A DNA stretch of 64,000 bases. Source: Cannabis sativa (taxonomy: Eukaryota > Streptophyta > Magnoliopsida > Rosales > Cannabaceae). Each line of letters starts with the position of its first letter. Position 1 is the first letter of the stretch. The DNA lies in NCBI RefSeq assembly GCF_029168945.1, contig NC_083602.1, positions 62,702,600 through 62,766,599 on the forward strand, given 5' to 3'. Shown here piece by piece: positions 46,086-57,474 of the stretch. Position numbers and translations under genes: made by a program. The notes under the pieces were generated by a model. That model saw nothing but the letters and a program-made list of their open reading frames with translations, ran no database searches and had not been told where the DNA came from.

Positions 46086-47330
46086 ATGGACGCCAGGCGG
46101 ACTACCAGGAGTCAGGGCAACTCCGTAGGGTCGAACCAAGGACAGGGAGCTCAGTTTCCCCCACCTGCTAGGGGCCGAGGTAGAGGTCTCCGAGGCAGGG
46201 CTCGTGGTCGGGGTGATGAGAACCCACCACAGGCGGCTCAGGCTCCCCCAGCCGATCAGGGAGCCCAGAACTGGGAGTTGCGGTTTGCAGAAATGCAAGC
46301 CCGGATAGAAGAACAAGACCTCGAGATTCAGAGGTTGAGACAGCAGGGTGCTCCTGCAGTTCCAGTGCCCGTGGTTCCAGTGGCACCTGCCCCTGCTGCC
46401 TAGGCCGAGATAGTGGTTGCGGCCCATAGATTGGAACCTCTATATGAACGGTTCCCGAAGCAAGCACCTCCGGTTTTCCTGGGAGGTCCGGATGTAATGA
46501 GAGCCGAGCAATGGCTGACGGTGATCACCAAGATCCTGAACTTTATGGGTGTCACCGGTAACGACAGAGTGGTATGTGCCACATTCCAGTTCCAGGAGGA
46601 CGCGCTGGTCTGGTGGGACATGGTGTCTCAAATCCATGACGTCACCACCATGACCTGGGAAAGGTTCCAGGAACTCTTTAATGCAAAATACTACAATGAG
46701 GCGGTCAGAAGCGCCAAGAGGAAAGAGTTCGCTCACCTGACCCAGCGTGAGAATATGAGCATCACCGAGTATACGACTCAGTTTGATCGGTTGGCGAGGT
46801 TAGCCTCGGGAATTGTGCCGACCGACTTCAGCAAGAAGGAGAAGTATCTGGACGGGTTGAATGCCAGGATTAGGCATGACTTGATGATCACCACCGACGA
46901 CAGCACCACCTATGCTCAGATGGTGGAGAAGGCACTGCGAGCTGAGGGCGCAGTGGGGTGTATGTCAGAATCGGCCCGGTACTCGGTTAGTGGCGGGGCT
47001 CCTACCCCTCCCGCATCGGACTATAGCGGGGGAGTAGTGGTTCGGCCATTGATCGAGGAAGAGAGCACCCACTTGCTTCCGTGGCTCGAGTCGAACAAGA
47101 GGTTCGGGGGAACCGCACGAGGGAGTCGTCCTGGTGGTACTGAGACCCGATTCTCCTATCCCGAGTGCCCTAGCTGCAAGAGGCACCATCGGGGTGAGTG
47201 CAAAGGTCAGGGATGCTTTCATTGTGGCATGCCCGGACACTTCAAGAGGGACTGTCCCCAGCTCCGACCAGAGGCACCGCGAGCTCCAGTGATACCCACT
47301 CCAACCAGGGTGTTCGCTATCACGCAGCCG
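46086..47330 (+). pseudogene. gag: Tekay-like gag with one TAG stop
   Basis: The likely start is the Met at 46086 (MDARRTTRSQGNS), typical for Tekay gag. An ATG at 46050 adds 12 residues and precedes a possible splice acceptor. The N-terminal part is Arg/Gly/Pro-rich. A TAG at 46401-46403 stands where a Gln codon is expected, and the frame continues. The Retrotrans_gag core spans about 46490-46960 (WLTVITKILNFMGV to ALRAEGAVG). A CCHC knuckle CFHCGMPGHFKRDC lies at about 47214-47256, preceded by a second Cys/His pair (CPSCKRHHRGEC). The frame shifts near 47325 at the gag-protease joint. Confidence 0.9.
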
Positions 47331-49642
47331 ATGCGGATGCCGGCCCATCGGTTGTCACAGTCGGCCTTTTTATTAACAACTCGCCGTATTCGCGTCGTTT
47401 GATTCTGGGGCTACACATTCTTATGTGGCGGCCGAGTCTTTAGTAAATTGGGTAGACCCTATGATAGATATGAATCGGGGTTTGGAACCCCGTTACACCG
47501 CGGAGAATTGGTTATCTCCAATAGGTGGATTAGGTCTATGCCGATCAGGATAGATGGTAGAGAGTTAAGCGCTGATCTGATAGAGATGAGTTTAGTCGAA
47601 TTCGATATTATTTTAGGAATGGATTTCCTATCTAAATATTCGGCGAGCATTGACTGTAAAAGGAAGATGGTGGTCTTCCAACCGGAAAGTGAAGAACCGT
47701 TTGTATTTGTTGGTTCAGTTCAGGGATCTCGGATCCCGGTGATCTCGGCTATGTCAGCGAGAGAATTGTTACACGGCGGTTGCTTAGGGTTTTTGGCCGT
47801 GGTGGTGGACACCACTCGGCCAGATACCATTCGGCCACAGGACATCAGGGTGGTTCGGGAATTTTTGGATGTTTTTCCCGAAGAACTTCCAGGGTTACCA
47901 CCTCAGCAGGAGATTGATTTCGTGATAGACTTGGCACCAGGGGTGGAACCGGTTTCCAAAGCCTCGTATAGGATGGCTCCAGCTGAACTTAAGGAATTAA
48001 AGATTCAGCTCCAAGGGTTGCTTGACATAGGGTTCATTCGGCCCAGTGTGTCACCCTGGGGAGCCCCGGTTTTGTTCGTCAAGAAGAAGGATGGATCTAT
48101 GAGGATGTGCATCGACTACAGGAAACTGAACAAGCTGATGGTGAAGAATAAATATCCATTACCTAGGATCGATGACTTGTTCGATCAGCTTCAGGGGAAG
48201 ACGGTCTTTTCTAAGATTGATCTCCGTTCGGGTTATCATCAGTTGAGAATCCGAGAGGAGGACATTCCAAAGACAGCTTTCCGCACTAGGTATGGACACT
48301 ACGAGTTTCTGGTTATGTCATTCGGACTAACCAATGCTCCTGCAGCATTCATGGACCTGATGAATAGAGTATTCAAGGATTTCCTCGATATCTGTGTGAT
48401 TGTGTTTATCGACGACATCCTCGTGTACTCTCAATCAGAAGAGGAGCATGAGTTACATCTTCAGATGGTATTGCAACGGCTTCGAGAACATAAGCTTTAT
48501 GCCAAGTTCAAGAAATGTGAGTTCTGGCTATCTCAGGTGTCCTTCCTAGGGCACATTGTGAGCATGGATGGGATCAAGGTGGATCCCGGGAAGATTGAAT
48601 CCGTCAGGGATTGGCCGAGACCGAAGATAGTGACAGAGATCAGAAGCTTCTTGGGTTTAGCTGGGTACTACCGTAGGTTCGTGGAAGGGTTCTCCAAAAT
48701 TTCAATGCCCCTAACCGAACTTACAAAGAAGAATCAGCGGTTTATTTGGTCAGATAAATGCGAAGCTAGTTTTCAGGAGCTGAAACAGAGGTTGATTACC
48801 GCTCCAGTCCTAGCTTTGCCTTCGGACAAGGAGAAGTTCGTAGTATATTGCGACGCATCCAAACAGGGTTTGGGGTGTGTATTGATGCAAGCCGATCGGG
48901 TCATCGCTTATGCCTCCCGTCAGTTAAAGGATTATGAACAGCGATACCCGACTCATGATCTAGAATTGGCCGCAGTGGTTTTTGCACTGAAGATTTGGCG
49001 GCATTACCTTTATGGGGAGAAATGTGAGATCTATACCGACCATAAAAGTCTCAAGTATTTCTTTACTCAGAAGGATTTGAATATGAGACAAAGGCGTTGG
49101 TTGGAATTAGTGAAGTATTACGATTGCGAGATCCTCTATCATCCCGGAAAAGCCAATGTAGTGGCCGATGCTCTGAGCAGAAAGGGTCCTGGGCAAGTAG
49201 CTAGTATGGTTCGGATCTCACCTCAGCTAGCAGAGGATATGGTTAGATCCAGCATTGAGTTTGTGGTAGGTCAGCTTCACAACTTAACGCTGCACTCTGA
49301 TCTGTTGGAAAGAATAAAAGTCGCTCAGATGTCAGATCCGGAGTTAGTGAAAATTCGGGATGAGGTGTTGGCTGGTCAAGCCAAGGACTTTTCAGTGTCA
49401 GATAGTGGGATGCTTTTGTATAAAGCCAGGGTTTGTGTCCCGAACAGTGTGGAACTTAGGAATGAGATCTTTGAGGAGGCTCATTCTACCCCGTATTCTC
49501 TGCATCCCGGCACCACTAAGATGTACCAAGATTTGAAACCGTACTTCTGGTGGAGCGGTATGAAGAAGAATTTGGTAGAATTCGTATCGAGATGCCTCAC
49601 TTGTCAGCAGATTAAGGCTGAACATCGGGGAGACCCACGGGG
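47331..49642 (+). pseudogene. pol: Tekay-like protease-RT-RNase H and integrase zinc finger, frameshifted
   Basis: The protease is split over three frames: ADADAGPSVV in one, the active site [11 protein letters not shown] (47398-47430) in a second, and GRPYDRYES onward in a third. Small indels near 47325, 47393 and 47445 explain this. From 47448 the frame is open to 49658. It holds [12 protein letters not shown] (end of protease), the RT with DYRKLNK, FIDD at 48405-48416 and FLGH, RNase H ([26 protein letters not shown]), and the integrase H-H-C-C finger ([10 protein letters not shown] ... CLTCQQIK). One extra base near 49630 shifts the frame before the catalytic core. Confidence 0.92.
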
Positions 49643-50706
49643 TTGTTGCAGCCTCTAACCCTACCAGAATGGAAATGGGAAGATATCACGATGGATTTTG
49701 TGGTCGGGTTACCTAGGACCACGGGTTTGTATGATTCCATCTGGGTAGTGGTGGACCGATTTACGAAATCTGCTCATTTTCTGCCGGTTAGAACAACATT
49801 AGTAAGACTTCACGGGGTACCGAAGTCTATAGTTTCGGACAGGGATCCGAAGTTCACCTCCAAATTTTGGCAAAGTTTGCAACGGGCAATGGGTACCAAG
49901 CTGAAATTTAGTACAGCATTCCATCCTCAGACAGATGGTCAGTCCGAAAGGACAATTCAGATATTGGAGGACATGTTGAGAGCCTGTGTTATGGACTTTG
50001 AAGGCTCATGGAATAAGTATCTGCCGTTGATAGAATTTTCTTACAACAACAGTTATCAGAGTACGATAGGGATGGCTCCCTATGAACTGTTGTACGGTAG
50101 GAAATGTAGATCCCCTATCCACTGGGATGAGGCAAGGGAGAGGAAATACCTAGGTCCTGAGTCAGTACAGCGGACCAATGAGGCGATAGAGAAGATAAAA
50201 GCTAGAATGCTTGCCTCACAGAGCAGACAGAAGAGTTACGCAGATCCGAAACGCAGAGATGTTGAGTTCCAAGTAGGGGAACATGTGTTTTTACGGGTAT
50301 CTCCGATGAAGGGGATTAAACGTTTCGCGAAAAGAGGCAAGTTATGCCCTAGATTTACAGGACCTTTCGAGATTCTCGAGAAGATAGGTCAAGTGGCATA
50401 TCGGTTAGCATTGCCTCCAGCCTTATCAGCAGTTCACAACGTATTTCATGTTTCGATGTTGAGAAAATACGTTTCAGACCCCTCTCATATACTCAGTTAG
50501 ACATGACTTATGAGGAACAACCAGTGCAGATCCTGGATAGAAAGGATAAAGTCCTTCGGAATAAGACCATAGCATTGGTCAAGGTTCTCTAGAGAAACAG
50601 CAAGGTGGAGGAAGCCACCTGGGAGCTAGAGACAGATATGAGAGCTCAATATCCAGAGTTATTCAGGTTAGATTTCGGGGACGAAATCCTTTTAAGGGGG
50701 GGATAG
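49643..50706 (+). pseudogene. pol: Tekay-like integrase core and chromodomain-like end, damaged
   Basis: Frame 49643-50500 has the integrase core: MDFVVGLP, IVSDRDPKF and QSERTIQILEDML give the D-D-E residues. About 15 codons usually found before RLHGVP are missing after FLPVRTT, an in-frame deletion between the first two catalytic residues. The C-terminal part contains FHVSMLRKYVSDPSH. The frame then breaks near 50495. A second frame carries YEEQPVQILDRKDK and the chromodomain-like VEEATWELE up to a TAG at 50704-50706, with an additional TAG at 50590-50592 where Trp is usual. Chromodomains guide insertion towards marked chromatin. Confidence 0.9.
50690..50703 (+). other. Polypurine tract of Tekay-like element
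   Basis: TTTTAAGGGGGGGA, four bases before the 3' LTR and overlapping the last codons of pol. Confidence 0.85.
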
Positions 50707-50707
50707 T

Positions 50708-52946
50708 TGTAAAGCCCGCTTAGTTAATTTGGAAATTAGCAGTTGTTTATGTTTAATTATGAAATTATTTATAGCTATTTAAATAATTTATTACTGTTAT
50801 TTATGGAATTCAGAAATGCATGGTTATGTTATTCAGTAGTTTTCATATGTTGCATTTCCGGTGCCCGGTATTTTGGAACTCGGCGTTTGGCTCAGTAGAA
50901 ATCACAACTTAGAATGTTAGTAGTTTGGGGACGGGTTTTAGACATTGGGAATGTCGGGAATGGTCGGGAATTTAGAATTTCCCAAAAATACCCCTTTAGT
51001 ATGATTTATGTGATTTTATGGTGGAAGGGCAAAATGGTCTTTTTGCCCCATTAGTGTTTTGTCTTTTAGTGACTTGTTTATTTGAAAATAAATGTTATTT
51101 TATTTAAAACTTGGCTGAAATGAATAATGCATGTTAGTTTATTTCATTTTCTCTCTTTATCAAAAAAATCACAAACTTAGAAATAGGAAAAAAACCTCTC
51201 TCTTTTCCTTCTCATTTTCGGCTGGGTGCATGTGGTTCAAAGGCTGGGTTTTTCATCAAAATTCAAGCTAGATTCATCATAACTTTGGAACTCTTGTTTG
51301 TGGTAAGGGTTTCTTAATTTTCCTCCTTTATTTTCTTGAAGAAAATGGTGAAAAGTTGAGTAAATGCATGCTTTTTGTGGCTGTTGCTATTGCTGTGTTT
51401 TGTTGTTGATTTCTGAGGTTTAAAGCATGTTTAATTGATGTTAATTGAGCTGTTTTGAAGCATGTTAGCTAGGTTGTGTGAAGCTTTGAGTTTTCTATGC
51501 AAAAAGTTATGATTTTTGAAAGAAATGGTTTAATTTGTTGCTGTGAAGTTGCTGGATGTTCTTAGTTGTTTTCAGAGGCTTAGATAAGCTTGATTAAGTA
51601 GAATTAAGCTAGTGGAATGCATGATTAGGTGGTTTTGCTCAAGTTTGAGTTTAGAACTTAAAGCTTGAGCTCCAATGGCATTTTTCGTGTTTGAGGTTTC
51701 TGGGTTGTTTTGATGCCTTGGATATGTTCTAGGGAAGGTATAGAACAGGTCTGGAAGGTTTGAATCAATTTGGGGTTGAATTGGTTGAGTTATGAAAATT
51801 TTATGTTGCTGCCTGCGAGGAACCAGAATTCGGGTTGTGCATCCGGAATTCCGAATGGGCTTCGAAAATTCCCAGAACCGGAATTCCGGTTGGGCAACCG
51901 GTCTGCCGGTTGGGGAATTTTCAGAACCCGTGATTTTCCTCGTTTTTATGTTTTAAGGGGTATTGCCATGCTTTTTATCGATAGGGAAACTTTTAGTTCC
52001 TAGTTTAAGTCCCCAGGAAGTGATTTAGCGTGTCACTTATAGCGTTGTGATTTTTATGGTTTAGGAGCCAGTAATCCGCCACTCAGCTTCAGTTCCAGTC
52101 AGGTTTACCGGCACACCTGAATTCGAAATCCAGGTAAGATTAGTATAACAGTATGCATATGTAGATTACATGTTTAGCGTGCATGTAGGAAGCCTGTTAG
52201 ATTACATTAGTTATGTATATAGGCTTCGAACCATCCAACCCTGTCACGTCGGTACAGGCTGGAGTATGACCAGCAGCCGGAGTATGACCGGTTCGACCGA
52301 TCAGGCTGACATTTGGTTGGTGGTTCCGTGCTATTGACCTATCCTGTCGGTACAGGCTGGAGTATGACCAGCAGCCGGAGTATGACCGGTTTGACCGATC
52401 AGGAGGATACTTGTCAATAGTACCGTCCCTGTGAACGTTCAGAACTCAGTACCATGTTGGACATGGCAGTAGTGGCTCAGTACCATGTTGGATATGGCAG
52501 TAGCGGGACTCAGTATCGTGTTGGACACGACAGTTAGAATTATGTATGAGTATTATTAGGCTTTTCTTACTGAGTCTGTCGACTCACAGTTTACGTTTAT
52601 GTGTAGGTAAAGGCAAGGCTATAGCTGATGGACCGTGAGCGAGCTTATGAGATTGTACATGTCGGGGCGGTTAGGCCTGGAGCGTACGATCCTCGGGACA
52701 GCAAGGCTGATTTTTGTAACTGGTTGTTAGACGACCTTTATTTTATGTAACAGTTAAACAGTTAAAACTTTTTGTAAATAATTTTATAATCGGGATCCCG
52801 AGTCTTTTGTAATATTGTTTTATAAGTTTAATTAAAAAGCAAAATTTTAATTAATCACGTTTTTCCATAAACCTCGTTGATTAGCAACGAGCTGCACAGT
52901 ACGTTTAAAAATCACGTAATACGCCTATGGTAGTTAGGGTGTTACA
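50708..52946 (+). repeat. 3' LTR of Tekay-like element
   Basis: 2,239 bp, near identical to the 5' LTR except within about 52060-52390, which differs at many CG positions and by small indels. It ends TGTTACA and is followed by ATAAT. Confidence 0.95.
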
Positions 52947-53958
52947 ATAATTGATTAATCAAAACCAATTACATGAGTCTTACAAAAAATATTATCTCAA
53001 CTAGTGCGGGGACCATGGGTCTATATAACCGAGCTTCCAATAAGTAGATCAAGAATTTAACACTAAAATTCACTAACTTATTAATTCTTCGTTAAATCCA
53101 CGCATAGAACTTAGAATTGCACTCTCAGTATATAGAATGCTCTACATGTTCCACCGTATAGACACATCATTAGTTATCCATTGTTATAATCCTAATTTGA
53201 TCAATGATCCTATATGTGAATGACCTACACTGTAAAGGGATTAGATTACCGTAACACCCTACTATGTATTTTATCCTTAAAACACTTGACCTCGTATAAA
53301 TGATATTTCAGCTTATGTGAAATGAGTACTCCACCATTTATGTTCGTTTGGTCAAGCTCGAAGGAGATCATCCTTTGCTTACTATTCGCAAGATAGAAGC
53401 TATAGATTCCATGTTTATGCTAGCGCTCCCACTCAATTGCACTACCGTGTTCCCAAAATGTACGTATCACCCAGACCTAATCATATCAGGATTGAGATCA
53501 TTTGATCTAGGATCAACTAGGCGATATTGACTTGAATAGATATTACGGTAAGTTTAATAAATCTAAGTCAAAGTTCAATATCGGTCTCTTCCGATGCATA
53601 CTCCATGCATCCAACCTGAGCTTTACTTTAACCAATGTTCTGGAAAAAACATAGCATTTCTCCAAATGCAAGTAAACTCTTGTTGTAGATTATCATATTA
53701 GTAAAACCCTGTGTCTGATAAATCTAGGAAACTTTATTCACATAGTCATGTTTACTTTCCAATGTGATGAAAACACAATAAACAGGATCAAGTATGTGAA
53801 AAGGGTTTAAGATGAATTTATAAATCAAATAGACAAGCAATTGATAAAGTGAACCAAAACATACACAAATGAATGAAAAATACTTCTGTTTCTTTATTGA
53901 TGTTGAATAAAATAGATTACATTGAATTTGAGTTTTATTTAGGGCATAAAACCCAACA

Positions 53959-56900
53959 AACTCCCACTTGCACTAATAAAACTAATTAGTACATATCAAT
54001 TAATCCTAAATTCTGACGGTGCTTTTCAAAGGCTGTCACGGCCAGGACTTTGGTAAATGGATCAGCTAGGTTGTTCTCTGTGTCAACTTTCTCAACTAGT
54101 ACATCCCCTCTTGCCACGTATTGTCTGATAATGTGATACTTCCTTTCAATGTGTTTGCTTCTCTTGTGGCTTCGAGGTTCTTTACTGTTTGCTATTGCTC
54201 CATTGTTATCACAAAGTAAGACCAGACGCTTTTCAATTCCAGGAACGACACCTATACTGGTGAAGAACTTTCTTAGCCAGACAAGTTCTTTAGCAGCTTC
54301 GGCTGCAGCTATGTATTCAGCTTCCATAGTTGAGTCCGATATCGCGGTTTGTTTAGCACTTCTCCAAACCACTGCTCCACTCCCAAGAGTAAACACCATC
54401 CCAGATGTAGATTTCCTGTCTTCAAGACATGCCTGGAAATCTGAATCAGTGTAGCCTATGGGATTTAAAGCACCACCCTTGTAGACTAACACAAGATTCC
54501 TTGTATTCTTCAAGTATTTTAGAATATACTTAACTGCATTCCAATGTTCATGTCCTGGATTAGACTGATACCTGCTCACAATTCCAACTCCATAGCAGAT
54601 GTCAGGTCTAGTGCATAGCATTGCATACATTAGACTTCCAACTGCAGAAGCATAGGGAATTTTCGCCATGTCCTCTATCTCTTGAGGATCAGTTGGAGAT
54701 TGTTCCTTAGGTAGCATTGCATAGGGAATGTCAGGTCTAGTGCATAGCATTGCATACATTAGACTTCCAACTGCAGAAGCATAGGAAATTTTTGCCATGT
54801 CCTCTATCTCTTGAGGATCAGTTGGAGACTGTTCCTTAGATAGACGAATACCATATCTAGAAGGCATGTTTGCCCCATTGGTGTTGTTCATGGAGAATCT
54901 CTCTAAGACTTTGTCTATGTAGGTTTTTTGAGAGAGAGCAAGAAATCTGTTCTTCCGGTTTCTAATAATCTGAATACCGAAAACATAGGCTGCTTCACCC
55001 AAATCTTTCATATCGAATTAAGTGTTAAGCCATTCCTTGATGTGAGTCATTTTCTTGACATTGTTTCCAATGATCAAAATGTCATCAACATAAAGGACCA
55101 GGAATACTACTATTTGGTCTTCCTTGAGTTGGTAAACACAAGGTTCATCTTCATTTTGAAGAAAGCCATAGGTCTTGATGATTTAATCAAACCTTTTGTT
55201 CCATGAGCGAGAAGCTTGCTTAAGTCCATAGATAGACCTATTTAATTTGCAAACTTTCTTTTCCTGCCCAGGAAGAACATAACCTTCTGGTTGCTCCATA
55301 TAGATGGTTTCTTCAAGTACCCCATTAAGGAAGGCAGTCTTGACATCCATTTGCCAGATTTCATAATCGAAAGCAGCAGCTATGGAGAGAAGAATTCGGA
55401 TGGATTTGAGCATGGCAACAAGACTAAAATTTTCCTCATAGTCCACGCCTTCTCTTTGGGTATAACCCTTGGCTACAAGTCTAGCTTTAAAAGTTTCGAC
55501 TTCGCCTCCAGCTCCTCTTTTCTTCTTGTAAACCCACTTGCATCCTATCGGATGATAGTCGTCAGGTGCGTCTACATATTCCCAGACTTTGTTCTTTTTC
55601 ATGGAATCCATTTCTAAATCCATGCCGGCCGACCATCGTTTCCGTTGCAGACTAGCCATTGCCTGTTTATAGGTTAATGGATCTTCTTCAATACCGTCAC
55701 CTACGACCGTATTGATTTCACCATCCAAGCCATAACGAGCAGGTTTTGTTGAAACCCTCCCACTACGACGAGGTGCGGTGATCTTTTGAACAGAAACTTC
55801 AGTAGTAGATTTCTCAGTTGGTTCAACTGAGGGAGTGGGATTGTCCTCTTCACGTGTGGAAGAGAACGAAACATTGGAAGGACTTATATCTGAAAGCATT
55901 TCCTCCAACACTACTTTACTTTGTGATTTGTAATTCTTAATATAGTCATCTTCAAGGAAAGTTGCGTTTGTAGAAACAAACACTTTATCATCCTTGCGAC
56001 TATAAAATAGTCCACCCCTAGTCTCTTTAGAATTACCGACAAACGTGAAAACTTCAGTTCGTGACTCAAGTTTGCCGTCTTTCTTTCTTAAGACATGAGC
56101 AGGGCACCCCCAAATTCTGTAATGGCGTAAACTAGGTGTACGACCAATCCATAGTTCTAAAGGTGTCTTAGGGATTGATTTAGATGGAACAACATTTAAA
56201 ATGTCGTTTGCCATCTGAATTGCATATCCCCAGAAGGACGTAGGTAGAGTTGAAAAACTAAGCATGGACCTAACCATTTCCAAAAGCGTGCAATTCCGTC
56301 TTTCTGCAACTCCATTTTGCTGTGGAGTGCTAGGGGCGGTTAATTGGGATTCAATTCCAAGTTCAATTAAATGATCTTTGAACTGCATATCCATATATTC
56401 TCCACCCCTATCAGTTCGCAAGATCTTTAATGTTTTACCCAATTGGTTTTGAGCCAATGCGTGAAATTCTTGAAACTTTTCAAATGTTTCAGATTTCTTA
56501 TGCATAAGGTAAATGTGTCCATATCTAGAGTAATCATCAATGAAAGTGACAAAGTACTCATAACCACCTCGGGCTTTGACATTCAAAGGTCCGCAGACAT
56601 CGGAATGCACTAACCCTAGGGGTTGTTTGGCATCCTCTCCCTTTGTAGAGAAAGAACGTTTGGTCATCTTTCCTTCTAGGCAAGATTCGCAAACAGGTAA
56701 TTCACCTAAGACGACATTTTTCAATGGACCGTCTTTGGTTAGCCTGTTTAGTCTGTCATAGCCAATGTGACCCAAACTTAAATGCCATAGATATGTTTCA
56801 TTATCATCAACGATCTTTTGCTTTTTGTGGTTTCTAGGTTTAGCTACTTTAAACAGTTCGTTATGTAGGGGAAATGGTGTTTCTGGTCTAAGAACACAAA

Positions 56901-57474
56901 GCCCTTGTTCCATGGATGCAACACAAATCTGAATGTCATTTCGAGAAATGGCAGAACCAGAATTTGAAAAATCTAATTTGTATTGTCGCAATTGCAAGCA
57001 CGAAACAGAAACCAAGTTTCTACTGAAATTTGGAATGTATAAGACATTGTCTAATTCCAAAATTCTGTTTTGAAACTTGCGTTTGGCTTTTCCTCTAGCT
57101 CTAACCGAAACCATTTCTCCATTACAAACTTTAAGTTTCAACTCTTCGGATTTCAAATAATTCCAATTCTCAAGCAATTGCAATGAACAACTTACATGGT
57201 TTGTAGACCCAGAATCAAGAATCCAAATGGATTTATCATTCTCTAACACACATGATTCGAAGACTAAAGCATTAATGCTTATTCGTTTGTTAATTGTTGT
57301 TCTTGCTAGTTCATTTTGTTGTGAAGTATAACTTGAGGAAGTGGAATCACTTTCTCTTATCTTCTCAACTAAGCTTGAAGTAGTAGGATTTATGGAGTTA
57401 TGAACTATTTGCTCTTCAGAGTGAACAATTCCCAGCTTACCTGCTTTCTGGAATTTAAAGTCCATCATGAGCAT
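53959..57474 (-). pseudogene. pol: Family A copia pol, two Gln-to-stop changes, gag missing
   Basis: Minus-strand frame from 57474. Domains in order: protease WILDSGSTNHVS, GAG-pre-integrase LWHLSLGHIGYDRL ... CESCLEGK, integrase DVCGPL, LRTDRGGEY and NGVAERRN, RT start KWVYKKKRGAGGEVETFKAR, a TAA at 55180-55182, RT YVDD near 55083-55094, a TAA at 55012-55014, then RNase H TDSDFQACLEDRKSTSG and MEAEYIAA, ending at 53986. All lie in one frame, and both stops are where Gln is usual (CAA to TAA). An in-frame 129 bp duplication lies at 54601-54858. A polypurine tract is at 53959-53970. No gag or zinc knuckle precedes the protease, so gag is deleted and the first Met is only the first available one. 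Sequence motifs fit the Angela/TAR lineages. Confidence 0.92.

Larger units (their letters stand above)
43572..52946 (+). mobile_element. Ty3/gypsy Tekay-like chromovirus, complete but damaged
   Basis: 9,375 bp with target duplication ATAAT (43567-43571 and 52947-52951) and LTRs of 2,232 and 2,239 bp. Order is primer site, gag, protease, RT, RNase H, integrase, chromodomain-like C-terminus, polypurine tract. A C-terminal VEEATWELE motif marks the Tekay/Del chromoviruses. LTRs are near identical except for one 300 bp cluster of differences, so the insertion is young. It lies inside LTR2 of the copia array. Confidence 0.95.
42753..53958 (-). repeat. Family A LTR2, interrupted by the Tekay-like element
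   Basis: Pieces 42753-43571 and 52952-53958 form one LTR of about 1.83 kb, nearly identical to LTR3. Near 53478 about 58 bp are missing relative to LTR3, between two CCTAA repeats. The right end ACCCAACA is followed by the polypurine tract AACTCCCACTTG (53959-53970). Confidence 0.9.
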
